Shown: in pieces, positions 41,910-51,829 of the stretch
Layout: every line of letters starts with the position of its first letter
Numbering within the stretch: position 1 is the first letter of the stretch
Position numbers and translations under genes: made by a program
The notes under the pieces: generated by a model
The model's input: only the letters and a program-made list of their open reading frames with translations
What the model was told of the DNA's origin: nothing
Databases searched by the model: none
Assembly: GCA_947311255.1 (NCBI GenBank)
Contig: CAMZKL010000048.1
Coordinates: 1 to 54,284, forward strand
Source: an uncultured Chlorobiota bacterium
GTDB taxonomy: Bacteria > Bacteroidota > Bacteroidia > Bacteroidales > JAADGE01
DNA: 54,284 nucleotides
Direction of reading: 5' to 3'

Positions 41910-43937
41910 ATGAACAAATTTTTAAGCATTTCCATAATATTAACACTTACAATTTATTCTTCCGGATATTCTCAAAAAAGAAATCTCAAAAAGGCAGACG
42001 AAGCATTTAAAATTGGAGAATACCATACAGCATATGAGATTTATGAAAAAACATATGAAAAATTATCCTCAAAACCAGAAAAAGCCGAAGTTTCATTTAA
42101 ATTAGGAGAGTGCAGTAGAATTATGATGAACGAACGCAAAGCTGCAAAATGGTACAAAAAAGCAACCAGAAACAAAACAGAACATCCAATTGCTTGGTTA
42201 CACCTGGCAGATGCACTAAAAATGCTAGAAAAATATGAAGAAGCAAAAGAACAATATATAAAATATCAAAACTTAGTGCCAAATGATTCAAGAGGAAAAA
42301 ATGGAATTAAATCTTGTGAATTTGTAGAAGAATGGAAAAATAACCCAAGTAGATATGTTGTTGAAATTGTTGACGGAATAAATACAAAATACTCAGACTT
42401 TTGCCCTTCATACGGAAAAAGCAAATCAGAACTATATTTTTCTTCAACACGCGAAAGTGCAAAAGGAAAAGACCTTAGTAATATTACAGGGCAAAGTTAT
42501 TCCGATATTTTTGTTGCAAGCAAAGACAGAAAGGGAAAGTGGAGCACACCGGTTCCTGTTGAAGGAAATGTAAACACTGCAGGAAGCGAAGGAACAGCTA
42601 TTATAATTAATGGCGGAAAAAATATGTACTTCACAGTTTGCAAACAAACTGAAAACGCAAATATGGGATGTAAAATATACAAATCAAGAAATAATGCAAG
42701 CGGTTGGTCAGACCCAGAACTAGTTAAACTGATAGGAGATAGCAGCGTGTCAATGGGGCATCCTGCAATTTCAAAAGATGAGCTGACAATTTATTTTGTT
42801 AGTGACAGCATTCCTAATATAAAAGGGTTTGGCGGACAAGATATTTATTACTCTACAAGAGAAAGTGCTACATCATCTTGGGGGAAACCCAAAAATGCAG
42901 GATCAAAAATTAACACAAAAGGAGACGAAAAATTTCCATATATCAGAGAAAACGGAAACCTTTATTTTGCATCAGACGGACATCCCGGAATGGGAGGTTT
43001 AGATATTTTTGAAGCAAAGAAAAACGGAAAAGTTTGGGAAGTTGAAAATATGAAATTTCCAATAAATTCTTCAAAAGATGACCTTGGAATTACCTTTTAT
43101 GAAGATAAAAAAACAGGATACCTTTCTTCAAAAAGAGATAAAAAACTAAATATATATTCATTTTCAATGCCCGACATGATTTTTACTATGCGAGGAATTG
43201 TAAAAAATTCTGATGCAAATGCACCACTTCCCGGAGCCGATGTTAAACTTACAAGCCCAAGTGGACACGAAGTTGAAATCCTTTCTGCTTCAGACGGAAC
43301 ATTTAGATTTAATCTTCATCCTAAAACAGACTATACTGTAATTGCATCTAAAAGTAAATTTATTAGTGCTATGGCAGATCGCTCTACAAAAGGTCTAACA
43401 AAAAGCAAAACATTTGATATTGTTTTAGAGCTTGAATCATTTGGTGGAGGAAAACAAATTGAACTTCCAAATATTGAATATGATTTAGCAAAAACAACAT
43501 TAAGACCAGAATCAATGATTTCACTTGATGAGCTTGTAAAAACTCTAAACTTAAACTCCAATTTAACCATTGAACTTGCTGCAAACACTGATTTTAGAGG
43601 TGGAGACGAATACAACCAAAAACTTTCTGAAGGAAGAGCAAAATCTGTAACTGATTATTTAATTTCAAAAGGTATTAAAGCTGATAGACTAACTCCTGTC
43701 GGAAATGGAGAAAAAGTACCCAAAAAAATATCTTCTAAAACAAAAATTGGACGTAAAATTCTATCAAAAAACAAATTTCTTAAACCAGGAGATGTTCTTA
43801 CAGAAGAATTTATAAATAATTTGGAATCAGATGAACAAAAAGAAATTTGCCACCAATTAAACCGTAGAACTGAGTTCAAAGTTCTAAGAGATGATTATGG
43901 AATTAATGCCGTTAAGTTTGGAGGAGGGAAAAAATAA
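41910..43937 (+). CDS. PorE-like OmpA-family protein (TPR, PD40 propeller, CRD, OmpA)
   Basis: The 675-residue protein has a signal peptide (to about residue 21), TPR-like helices (about 22-115), PD40-type propeller repeats (about 150-420, SELYFSSTRES, GQDIYYSTRES, GGLDIFEAKK), a carboxypeptidase-regulatory-like domain (about 425-510) and an OmpA peptidoglycan-binding domain (about 520-665, LAANTDFRGGDEYNQKLSEGRAKSVTDYL). This exact order is that of PorE, a type IX secretion component that anchors to peptidoglycan. Paralogs with this layout are common in the phylum, so the assignment is by architecture only. Confidence 0.82.
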   Translation: MNKFLSISIILTLTIYSSGYSQKRNLKKADEAFKIGEYHTAYEIYEKTYEKLSSKPEKAEVSFKLGECSRIMMNERKAAKWYKKATRNKTEHPIAWLHLADALKMLEKYEEAKEQYIKYQNLVPNDSRGKNGIKSCEFVEEWKNNPSRYVVEIVDGINTKYSDFCPSYGKSKSELYFSSTRESAKGKDLSNITGQSYSDIFVASKDRKGKWSTPVPVEGNVNTAGSEGTAIIINGGKNMYFTVCKQTENANMGCKIYKSRNNASGWSDPELVKLIGDSSVSMGHPAISKDELTIYFVSDSIPNIKGFGGQDIYYSTRESATSSWGKPKNAGSKINTKGDEKFPYIRENGNLYFASDGHPGMGGLDIFEAKKNGKVWEVENMKFPINSSKDDLGITFYEDKKTGYLSSKRDKKLNIYSFSMPDMIFTMRGIVKNSDANAPLPGADVKLTSPSGHEVEILSASDGTFRFNLHPKTDYTVIASKSKFISAMADRSTKGLTKSKTFDIVLELESFGGGKQIELPNIEYDLAKTTLRPESMISLDELVKTLNLNSNLTIELAANTDFRGGDEYNQKLSEGRAKSVTDYLISKGIKADRLTPVGNGEKVPKKISSKTKIGRKILSKNKFLKPGDVLTEEFINNLESDEQKEICHQLNRRTEFKVLRDDYGINAVKFGGGKK

Positions 43938-44257
43938 TAAATTTAATTAAAAAACTCAACAAATTATGCTAATTTTTGTAGTGTTCATTTTTCTTATATT
44001 TATGATTCCACCACAAATTTAATGTATGTTGCAAAAACATTATATCATTGAATAATAATACCTTGTATTATTTAAAAATACTTATGGAATAAATTTTTTT
44101 TAGAATACTGAATAAACAATTATCCAATAAAAAACAGTAAACTATATTTGTAAATTAAAAATTTCACATAATTATTTAGGCTATTCATCAAAAAAATAGG
44201 ACTTTTTTGTTATTCATAAATAAATTGCCATTTTTTAAACATAAAAATATTTAAATT
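43938..44257 (+). promoter_or_regulatory. 320-base intergenic region with a -7 box before the small lipoprotein gene
   Basis: The gap is very AT-rich. TATATTTG at 44143-44150 fits TAnnTTTG and would give a leader of about 100 bases for the gene at 44258. An 18-codon hydrophobic ORF (43966-44022) has no supporting context. No hairpin terminator, tRNA or known riboswitch was seen. Confidence 0.4.
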
Positions 44258-44677
44258 ATGAAGAAAATTTTATTAGGAATAAGCACAATTATTATTGTTG
44301 TTACTGTTTTTTCATCCTGCCAATCAGTTAGCGGTGCACAAACTTTTGCCGAAAAATTTTATGAAGCAATGAAAATAAATGATTATTCAAGTGCAACAGC
44401 TTTGTTTGACCAGCAAATGTTAGAACAATATGGAGAAGAAGAGTTAATAAAAATACTTAACCAAAGAAACAATTCTTGGGGAAAAATATATTCTTTCTCA
44501 AAATATGGCTTTAACACTTCCACTAAAAATGGAATTACAAATGTGTCATTAAAATTTAAAGTTGAATCTGAAAAAGGAATGGTTTACGAGAAAATTGAAT
44601 TTATAAAACGAGGAGAACAATATAAAATAACCGGATACTTCTTTAATCCAGATAAGGAAAAAATTGAAAAAATGTAA
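44258..44677 (+). CDS. Small lipoprotein, NTF2-like/DUF4019-like
   Basis: The 139-residue protein starts with a lipoprotein signal (lipobox VFSSC, lipid Cys21). The mature part (about 28-135) has a helix pair (AQTFAEKFYEAMKINDYSSATALFDQQMLEQYGEEELIKIL) followed by four beta strands (ITNVSLKFKVESEKGMVYEKIEFIKRGEQYKITGYFF), the pattern of small NTF2-like or DUF4019 lipoproteins. No function is assigned. It stands alone with its own promoter box and terminator. Confidence 0.75.
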   Translation: MKKILLGISTIIIVVTVFSSCQSVSGAQTFAEKFYEAMKINDYSSATALFDQQMLEQYGEEELIKILNQRNNSWGKIYSFSKYGFNTSTKNGITNVSLKFKVESEKGMVYEKIEFIKRGEQYKITGYFFNPDKEKIEKM

Positions 44678-44712
44678 AGTAAATCTTAAAAAACGCACAA
44701 AACGAAATAATG

Positions 44713-44746
44713 AGTCGGTAAATTTAATTTTTTGCCGACTTTTTTG
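44713..44746 (+). terminator. Intrinsic terminator after the small lipoprotein gene
   Basis: AGTCGG (44713-44718) pairs with CCGACT (44735-44740), extended inward by AT and one wobble pair, and a T run follows at once. Confidence 0.8.
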
Positions 44747-44838
44747 TGCTGTTTTTTCAACAATCAAAAAGAAAAATTATGAAAAAAATATTTAATTATT
44801 ACTTTTATAAATTATTCTAAAATTTGAAAATTATTAAT

Positions 44839-45477
44839 ATGTATAACAGCAAAGAAAATAGCAGACACATTGCAATATCTGGAAATATAGGTTCAGGAAA
44901 AACAACTTTAACTGATTTATTAGCAAAACATTACAAATGGGAGGCTCATTTTGAAGATGCTGATGAAAACCCATATTTGAATGATTTCTATGAAGATATG
45001 CAAAGGTGGTCTTTTAATTTGCAAATATATTTTTTAAACAGTCGGTTTAATCAAGTTTTAGACATAAGAAAATCCGGAAAAACTATTATTCAAGATAGAA
45101 CAATTTATGAAGATGCTTTTATTTTTGCACCAAACCTTCATGGGATGGGGCTCATGCCTACAAGAGATTTTGAAAACTATCAAAAACTTTTTAAATTAAT
45201 GAGTTCATTAGTTCAACCACCAGATTTATTAATATATTTACGTGCCAATGTACCTAAACTTGTTCAACAAATTCAAAGTAGAGGACGCGACTATGAAAAT
45301 ACAATAAGAATTGATTATCTCACTCGCCTAAATGAACGTTACGAAGCATGGATTTCAGAATATAAATTAGGAAAATTAATGATACTTAATGTAAACGATA
45401 AAGACTACAGAGACAACCCAAAAGACCTAAGTGAAGTAATTAATAAAATTGATGCAGAACTATACGGCATATTCTAG
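44839..45477 (+). CDS. Deoxynucleoside kinase
   Basis: The enzyme phosphorylates deoxynucleosides for salvage in the cytoplasm. From ATG 44839 it has 212 residues. The P-loop HIAISGNIGSGKTTLTDLLA is at the N-terminus, followed by the FNLQIYFLNSRF and IIQDRTIYEDAFIFA motifs (the DRS/DRT motif) and a LID-like RGRDYEN. I chose 44839 over the TTG at 44824 because it gives the usual short lead before the P-loop. The base preference (dA, dG, dC) cannot be told. Confidence 0.92.
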   Translation: MYNSKENSRHIAISGNIGSGKTTLTDLLAKHYKWEAHFEDADENPYLNDFYEDMQRWSFNLQIYFLNSRFNQVLDIRKSGKTIIQDRTIYEDAFIFAPNLHGMGLMPTRDFENYQKLFKLMSSLVQPPDLLIYLRANVPKLVQQIQSRGRDYENTIRIDYLTRLNERYEAWISEYKLGKLMILNVNDKDYRDNPKDLSEVINKIDAELYGIF

Positions 45478-45505
45478 AGTCTAATACAAAACGAACCAAT
45501 AAGAA

Positions 45506-46501
45506 ATGATATCAACAAAACTTACTACACTTTTTAATATAGAAATGCCAATTATTATGGCTCCAATGTTTCTTGTATCAGACTCCAATATGGTAAAAGC
45601 AGCAATGAAAAGTAAAATAATAGGCACTTTCCCTACATTAAATTATAGAAAAGAAGGTGAGTTAGATTCTATACTAAAAGAATTAAACAGCTTTAAAAAT
45701 GAAATTGAAGATTTAGGAACATATGGCGTAAATTTAATAACCCAAAAATCTAACCCTCTATATAAAAAACACCTTAATATATGTATAAAAAACAAAGTTC
45801 CGTTCTATATTACATCACTTGGAAACCCCAAAGAAGTAATTGAAAAGGCACATAAATATGGAGCAAAAGTTTTTTGTGATGTAACAAACTTAAAACATGC
45901 CCAAAAAGTATTTAGTCTTGGAGCTGACGGTATTATTGCCGTAGGACAAGGAGCAGGAGGACATGCAGGACCAAATCCTCTTCATATTTTAATACCATCA
46001 TTAAAACAAAAGTTTAAAGATTTCCCTATTATTGCCGCAGGAGGAATAAGTACAGGAAACGGGTTACATTCAGTTCTTGTACTTGGAGCAGATGGAGCAT
46101 CAGTAGGAACAAGATTTATTGCAAGTCACGAAGCCCCTGTATCACAAGAATATAAAGATGCAGTTGTAAATGCAAAATCAGAAGATATTGTAATGACAGA
46201 AAGAATTTCCGGTACTCCAAGCACAATTATTAATACTTCATACGCTAAAAAAATTGGATATAAACAAAGTTGGTTTGAAAAACTATTGTCTAAGAACAAG
46301 AAAACAAAAAAATATTTTAAAATGCTAATTCAACTTAAAGGAATGAAGAAATTAGAAAAATCTGTAGTTCCTGGTAATTATAAAAACCTTTGGATTGCAG
46401 GAAAATCAGTAGAATTTATTAATGATATTTTATCTATTAAAAAGATAACTCAAAATTTCAAAAATGAATTGGAAGAAAGTATAAAAAGTAATAGATTTTA
46501 A
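45506..46501 (+). CDS. Nitronate monooxygenase / FabK-like flavoprotein
   Basis: The 331-residue protein has the FMN-binding TIM-barrel pattern of the 2-nitropropane dioxygenase family: MPIIMAPMFLVSDSNMVKAAMKS, the GADGIIAVGQGAGGHAG loop (with the conserved His), PIIAAGGISTGNGLHSVLVLGADGASVGTRFIAS. Members oxidise alkyl nitronates, or act as enoyl-ACP reductase (FabK). The substrate is not resolved here. It starts 28 bases after the kinase gene. Confidence 0.87.
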   Translation: MISTKLTTLFNIEMPIIMAPMFLVSDSNMVKAAMKSKIIGTFPTLNYRKEGELDSILKELNSFKNEIEDLGTYGVNLITQKSNPLYKKHLNICIKNKVPFYITSLGNPKEVIEKAHKYGAKVFCDVTNLKHAQKVFSLGADGIIAVGQGAGGHAGPNPLHILIPSLKQKFKDFPIIAAGGISTGNGLHSVLVLGADGASVGTRFIASHEAPVSQEYKDAVVNAKSEDIVMTERISGTPSTIINTSYAKKIGYKQSWFEKLLSKNKKTKKYFKMLIQLKGMKKLEKSVVPGNYKNLWIAGKSVEFINDILSIKKITQNFKNELEESIKSNRF

Positions 46502-46552
46502 ACTTAATTAAATTTTTAAACAGCTAATTGTCAGGATTTTACAACCTAACAA

Positions 46553-46586
46553 AATATTTATTAACAAAAACTTGTTAATAAATATT
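46553..46586. repeat. 15-bp perfect inverted repeat next to the rplM promoter
   Basis: AATATTTATTAACAA (46553-46567) and TTGTTAATAAATATT (46572-46586) are perfect inverted copies around the loop AAAC. The right arm reaches the -33 element of the rplM promoter. It may be an operator; as a terminator for the upstream gene it lacks a T run. Confidence 0.6.
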
Positions 46587-46614
46587 GTCAATTAATAAAA
46601 TAGTACTATTTTTG
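46584..46614 (+). promoter_or_regulatory. Bacteroidota -33/-7 promoter for rplM-rpsI
   Basis: ATTG (46584-46587, three of four bases of TTTG) lies 19 bases before TATTTTTG (46607-46614, exact TAnnTTTG). The rplM GTG is 53 bases further on. Confidence 0.6.
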
Positions 46615-46667
46615 CAGACCAAAATTTCACAGAAAAGAAGTTTGTACAAATCAAAAAATAATAACAA

Positions 46668-47123
46668 GTGAATACTTTAAGCTACAAAACAATTTCAGCA
46701 AATAAAGAAACCGTTAATAAAGAATGGTTATTAGTTGATGCAGAAGGAGAAACACTCGGAAGACTATCATCGATTGTTGCCAAATTAATCAGAGGAAAAT
46801 ACAAAACAAATTTCACACCTCATGTAGATTGTGGAGATAATGTTATTGTAATTAATGCTGAGAAAGTTGAATTAACAGGAAAAAAATGGGATGATAAAAA
46901 ATATTTTAGTCACACAGGATATCCCGGAGGACAAAGAATAATTAACCCTAAAGACCTTTTGGCAAAAAACCCTATTGCTTTAGTTGAAAAAGCAGTAAAA
47001 GGTATGTTGCCAAAAAATAAACTGGGAAGTGTTTTGTATAAGAACTTATACGTATATGAAGGTTCTGAACACAACCAAGAAGCCCAAAAACCTAAAAAAA
47101 TAAACATAAATTCAATTAAATAA
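46668..47123 (+). CDS. rplM: 50S ribosomal protein L13
   Basis: L13 is an early-assembling large-subunit protein. The 151-residue protein has the family patterns WLLVDAEGETLGRLSSIVAKLIRGKYK, GDNVIVINAEKVELTGKKWDDKKYF, and KAVKGMLPKNKLG. The start codon is GTG at 46668; no ATG is in frame nearby. rpsI follows after 2 bases, the usual pairing. The rplM-rpsI transcript ends at the hairpin at 47557-47603. Confidence 0.97.
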   Translation: MNTLSYKTISANKETVNKEWLLVDAEGETLGRLSSIVAKLIRGKYKTNFTPHVDCGDNVIVINAEKVELTGKKWDDKKYFSHTGYPGGQRIINPKDLLAKNPIALVEKAVKGMLPKNKLGSVLYKNLYVYEGSEHNQEAQKPKKININSIK

Positions 47124-47125
47124 AT

Positions 47126-47512
47126 ATGGATACAATTAATGCACTAGGAAGAAGAAAAGCAGCAATTGCCAGAATATATCTTAAAGACGGTAAAGGAAAT
47201 ATTACTGTAAACAAAAGAAAATTCGAAGATTATTTTACGGTTGAGGAGTATAAATACCAAATTATGCGTCCACTTACAATGCTTGAAGCAGAAGGAAAAT
47301 ACGATATCTCTGTAAATTTATCAGGAGGAGGAATAAAAGGACAAGCCGAAGCATTAAGATTGGCTATTTCAAGAGCACTTGTTAAAATTAATGCAGAAGA
47401 CAAAACAGTTTTGAAAAAAGCAGGATTTATGACAAGAGACTCAAGAGTTGTTGAAAGAAAGAAACCTGGACAACCAGGAGCTCGTAAAAAATTCCAATTC
47501 AGTAAACGTTAA
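47126..47512 (+). CDS. rpsI: 30S ribosomal protein S9
   Basis: S9 is a small-subunit head protein whose basic tail reaches the P-site tRNA. The 128-residue protein shows GRRKAAIARIYLKDGKGNITVNKR, VNLSGGGIKGQAEALRLAISRALV and the C-terminal RDSRVVERKKPGQPGARKKFQFSKR tail ending in the expected KR. It follows rplM by 2 bases. Confidence 0.97.
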   Translation: MDTINALGRRKAAIARIYLKDGKGNITVNKRKFEDYFTVEEYKYQIMRPLTMLEAEGKYDISVNLSGGGIKGQAEALRLAISRALVKINAEDKTVLKKAGFMTRDSRVVERKKPGQPGARKKFQFSKR

Positions 47513-47556
47513 TACCAGATTTGAACTTAATATATATTACTTAGGTTTAGTATCTA

Positions 47557-47603
47557 AATTACCAAGACCGACAAGATTGTCGCTACTTGGTAATTGTTTT
47601 TAT
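47557..47603 (+). terminator. Hairpin between rpsI and rpsB
   Basis: A 10-bp outer stem AATTACCAAG (47557-47566) / CTTGGTAATT (47586-47595) encloses a small bulge and an inner stem CGACA/TGTCG with loop AGAT. A T-rich tract follows. It is probably the rplM-rpsI terminator, but lying 30 bases before the rpsB ATG it might also act as a leader or attenuator for rpsB. Confidence 0.7.
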
Positions 47604-47632
47604 TAAAGAATGTAAACTTAATTTAAAAAAGA

Positions 47633-48391
47633 ATGGCAAAAGTAGATTTTAAACAATTACTTGATGCAGGTGTACACTTTGGACACTTGAAAAGAAAATG
47701 GAATCCTAAAATGGCTCCCTATATTTTTGAAGAGCAAAACGGAATTCATATCATTGATTTACACAAAACAATGATTAAGCTTGATGAGGCAAATGCTGCA
47801 ATTAAACAAATTGCAAAATCAGGCAGACAAATTTTATTTGTTGCAACAAAAAAACAAGCAAAAGATATTGTTGAACAAAAAGTTAAAGAAACGGGAATGC
47901 CCTATATTACTGAGCGTTGGTCAGGAGGTATGCTTACAAATTTCAGAACCGTCAGAAAAGCTATCAAAAAAATGAAAGCAATTGATGCTATGGAAAAAGA
48001 TGGAACTTTTGATAAAATTTCTAAAAGAGAAAGACTTCAAATAAGACGTGAAAGAATAAAACTTGAAAGAAACCTTGGAAGTATTGTTGATATGAGAAGA
48101 GTTCCTTCTGCTTTATTTGTTGTTGATGTTTCAAAAGAAAATATTGCTGTTGCCGAAGCAAAAAAACTTGGTATCCCAATTTTTGCTATGGTAGATACAA
48201 ACTCTGACCCTTCTATTGATTTCCCAATCCCTTCAAATGACGATGCTTCAAAATCTATTTCTGTTATTATGGAAGCTGTTACACAAGCTGTAAAAGAAGG
48301 TCTTGAATTAAGAAATGCGGAAAGAAAAGACGTAAAAAAAGAAAATACAGACAAACCTGAACAGAAAAAAACTAGAGCAAGAAAAAAATAA
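47633..48391 (+). CDS. rpsB: 30S ribosomal protein S2
   Basis: S2 is needed for 30S assembly and S1 binding. The 252-residue protein has LLDAGVHFGHLKRKWNPKMAPYIF, GRQILFVATKKQAKDIV, ERWSGGMLTNFRTVRKAIKKMK, and DTNSDPSIDFPIPSNDDASKSI. The last 25 residues are charged and Lys-rich. tsf follows after 27 bases, the standard rpsB-tsf operon. Confidence 0.97.
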   Translation: MAKVDFKQLLDAGVHFGHLKRKWNPKMAPYIFEEQNGIHIIDLHKTMIKLDEANAAIKQIAKSGRQILFVATKKQAKDIVEQKVKETGMPYITERWSGGMLTNFRTVRKAIKKMKAIDAMEKDGTFDKISKRERLQIRRERIKLERNLGSIVDMRRVPSALFVVDVSKENIAVAEAKKLGIPIFAMVDTNSDPSIDFPIPSNDDASKSISVIMEAVTQAVKEGLELRNAERKDVKKENTDKPEQKKTRARKK

Positions 48392-48418
48392 TTTTAATTA
48401 CTGAAAAAATACAATAAA

Positions 48419-49243
48419 ATGGCAAAAATAACTGCATCAGATGTTGCAAAACTTAGAAAAATGACAGGAGCAGGAATGATGGACTGCAAAAATGCACTAA
48501 AAGAAACTGAAGGTAATTTTGAGGAAGCAGTTGATTTTTTAAGAAAAAAAGGTCAAAAAGTTGCCGGTAAACGTGCCGACAGAGATGCGTCCGAAGGTGC
48601 TGTAGTTGCTAAAAAAACTACTGACGGAAAAAGAGCAGTAATTATTTCTTTAAATTGCGAAACAGATTTTGTTGCAAAAAATGAAGATTTTGTCAAATTT
48701 GCAAACCAAATTCTTGATATTGCAATTGAAAACAATCCTGCAAATAAAGAAGATCTTTTAAACCTAGATTTTAATGGGTCAACAATAGCTGAAGAAATTA
48801 TTAACCAAACAGGTGTTATAGGCGAAAAACTTGAACTTGCATATTACGATAAAGTAGAAGGCGAATCAACTGCTTCTTATATTCATATGGGAAACAAATT
48901 GTGTTCAATAGCTGCTTTCAATAAGTCTGTTGATGAACCAACAGGAAAAGACATTGTTATGCAAATTGCCGCAATGAGTCCTATTGCTGTTGATAAAGAT
49001 GGAGTTCCACAAAAAATAATTGACAAAGAAATTGAAATAGGTAAAGAACTTGCAATTCAAGAAGGGAAACCCGTTGATTTAGCTGAAAAAATATCAGTAG
49101 GGAGACTTAATAAATTCTTTAAAGAGAATACTTTACTTAACCAACAATGGGTAAAAAACAATAAAATGACAATTAGAGACTTCTTAAAAGGAGTTGATGC
49201 TGAATTAACTGTAACAGAATTTAAAAGATTTGGAATTGCATAA
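48419..49243 (+). CDS. tsf: Elongation factor Ts
   Basis: EF-Ts exchanges GDP for GTP on EF-Tu. The 274-residue protein has the N-terminal UBA-like domain (VAKLRKMTGAGMMDCKNALKE), the core motif CETDFVAKNEDFVKFANQI and the dimerisation region. It ends with NQQWVKNNKMTIRDFLK. A strong terminator sits 22 bases after the stop. Confidence 0.97.
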   Translation: MAKITASDVAKLRKMTGAGMMDCKNALKETEGNFEEAVDFLRKKGQKVAGKRADRDASEGAVVAKKTTDGKRAVIISLNCETDFVAKNEDFVKFANQILDIAIENNPANKEDLLNLDFNGSTIAEEIINQTGVIGEKLELAYYDKVEGESTASYIHMGNKLCSIAAFNKSVDEPTGKDIVMQIAAMSPIAVDKDGVPQKIIDKEIEIGKELAIQEGKPVDLAEKISVGRLNKFFKENTLLNQQWVKNNKMTIRDFLKGVDAELTVTEFKRFGIA

Positions 49244-49265
49244 TTTTAAAATAATTTATAATTTT

Positions 49266-49298
49266 AAAGCCTGTAAATAATATTACAGGCTTTTTTAA
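49266..49298 (+). terminator. Intrinsic terminator after tsf
   Basis: An 11-bp perfect stem AAAGCCTGTAA (49266-49276) / TTACAGGCTTT (49283-49293) with a 6-base loop runs into a T tract. Confidence 0.9.
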
Positions 49299-49329
49299 TA
49301 GTAAAATTTTAAAAAAATAAATTAAATTT

Positions 49330-49938
49330 ATGAAAAAAACAATCCTCTTAACATTTTTATTTGCAATAATAATCTCATCTTGCAGTATTCTTCAAAAAAA
49401 CATACCAAAAGAAGATGGATTATATGCAAAAATAAAAACAAACAAAGGAGACATAACATTGTTTTTAGAATTTGAAAAAGTACCTCTTACTGTTGCAAAT
49501 TTTGTTGGACTTGCAGAAGGGAAAATTAAAAATGATGCCAAAAAACTTGGTGAGCCATACTACAACGGTGTTCTTTTTCACAGAGTAATTAAAAACTTTA
49601 TGATACAATGTGGAGACCCAACAGGAACAGGAAGAGGCGGCCCAGGATATAAATTTAAAGACGAATTTAACCCTGATTTAAAACATGATAAACCCGGAAT
49701 TTTATCAATGGCAAACGCAGGACCAGGAACAAATGGAAGTCAGTTTTTTATTACTCATAAAGAAACCCCTTGGTTAAACAATAAACATACTGTTTTTGGT
49801 CATGTAACCGAAGGGATGGATGTAGTAAACGCTATTAAGCAAGGAGATAAAATTATAGAATTGAAAATATTGAGAGTGGGAAAAAAAGCCAAGAAATTTG
49901 ATGCTCTAAAAATTTTTAATGAGCTTAAAAATAAATAA
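49330..49938 (+). CDS. Cyclophilin-type peptidyl-prolyl isomerase, lipoprotein
   Basis: The 202-residue protein has a lipoprotein signal ([18 protein letters not shown], lipid Cys18), so the enzyme is anchored and works in the periplasm, helping proteins fold. The cyclophilin core is intact: [28 protein letters not shown], then [17 protein letters not shown] and [21 protein letters not shown]. It lies between the tsf terminator and the atpD promoter and is transcribed alone. Confidence 0.93.
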   Translation: MKKTILLTFLFAIIISSCSILQKNIPKEDGLYAKIKTNKGDITLFLEFEKVPLTVANFVGLAEGKIKNDAKKLGEPYYNGVLFHRVIKNFMIQCGDPTGTGRGGPGYKFKDEFNPDLKHDKPGILSMANAGPGTNGSQFFITHKETPWLNNKHTVFGHVTEGMDVVNAIKQGDKIIELKILRVGKKAKKFDALKIFNELKNK

Positions 49939-49962
49939 TTTTTTTCTGTACGCTACGATTAT

Positions 49963-49970
49963 TATCTTTG
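49963..49970 (+). promoter_or_regulatory. Bacteroidota -7 box for atpD-atpC
   Basis: TATCTTTG fits TAnnTTTG and lies 38 bases before the atpD ATG at 50009. Confidence 0.55.
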
Positions 49971-49975
49971 CATGA

Positions 49976-51520
<1,545 letters not shown>

Positions 51521-51532
51521 AGATAAAAAACT

Positions 51533-51772
51533 ATGTTTTTAGAAATAGTAACACCTGAAAAAACTTTATTCAGTAATGATATTAAATATGTGAACATTCC
51601 TGGAAGTAAAGGGAATTTTGGAGTATTAAAAAATCATGCTGCTGTTATTTCTACTATGAAAAAAGGACAAATTAAGGTAGTTCAAGAAGATGATACTGAA
51701 AAAATATTTGATGTAAATGGAGGAGTTGTTGAAGTGCTTAATAATAATATTATAATATTGGTAAAAATCTAA
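51533..51772 (+). CDS. atpC: ATP synthase F1 subunit epsilon, short form
   Basis: The 79-residue protein covers only the N-terminal beta-sandwich of epsilon (MFLEIVTPEKTLFSNDIKYVNIPGSKGNFGVLKNHAAVIS, IFDVNGGVVEVLNNNIIIL). The inhibitory C-terminal helix pair of the full-length (about 130-residue) form is absent, as is usual for Bacteroidota. It is the last gene of a two-gene unit ending at a bidirectional terminator. Confidence 0.93.
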   Translation: MFLEIVTPEKTLFSNDIKYVNIPGSKGNFGVLKNHAAVISTMKKGQIKVVQEDDTEKIFDVNGGVVEVLNNNIIILVKI

Positions 51773-51796
51773 TAGTAATATATTTTATATTAAAGG

Positions 51797-51829
51797 AAAA
51801 GAGGCTTACTTTTGTAAACCTCTTTTTTT
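51797..51829. terminator. Bidirectional intrinsic terminator between atpC and the glycosyltransferase
   Basis: AAAAGAGG (51797-51804) pairs with CCTCTTTT (51819-51826), with an inner TTAC/GTAA stem and loop TTTT. T tracts on each side suit both convergent units. Confidence 0.85.

Noticed and set aside
43966-44022. 18-codon hydrophobic ORF in the 320-base gap
   Set aside because: It has no promoter box or conserved context, and short hydrophobic ORFs are frequent in AT-rich DNA.
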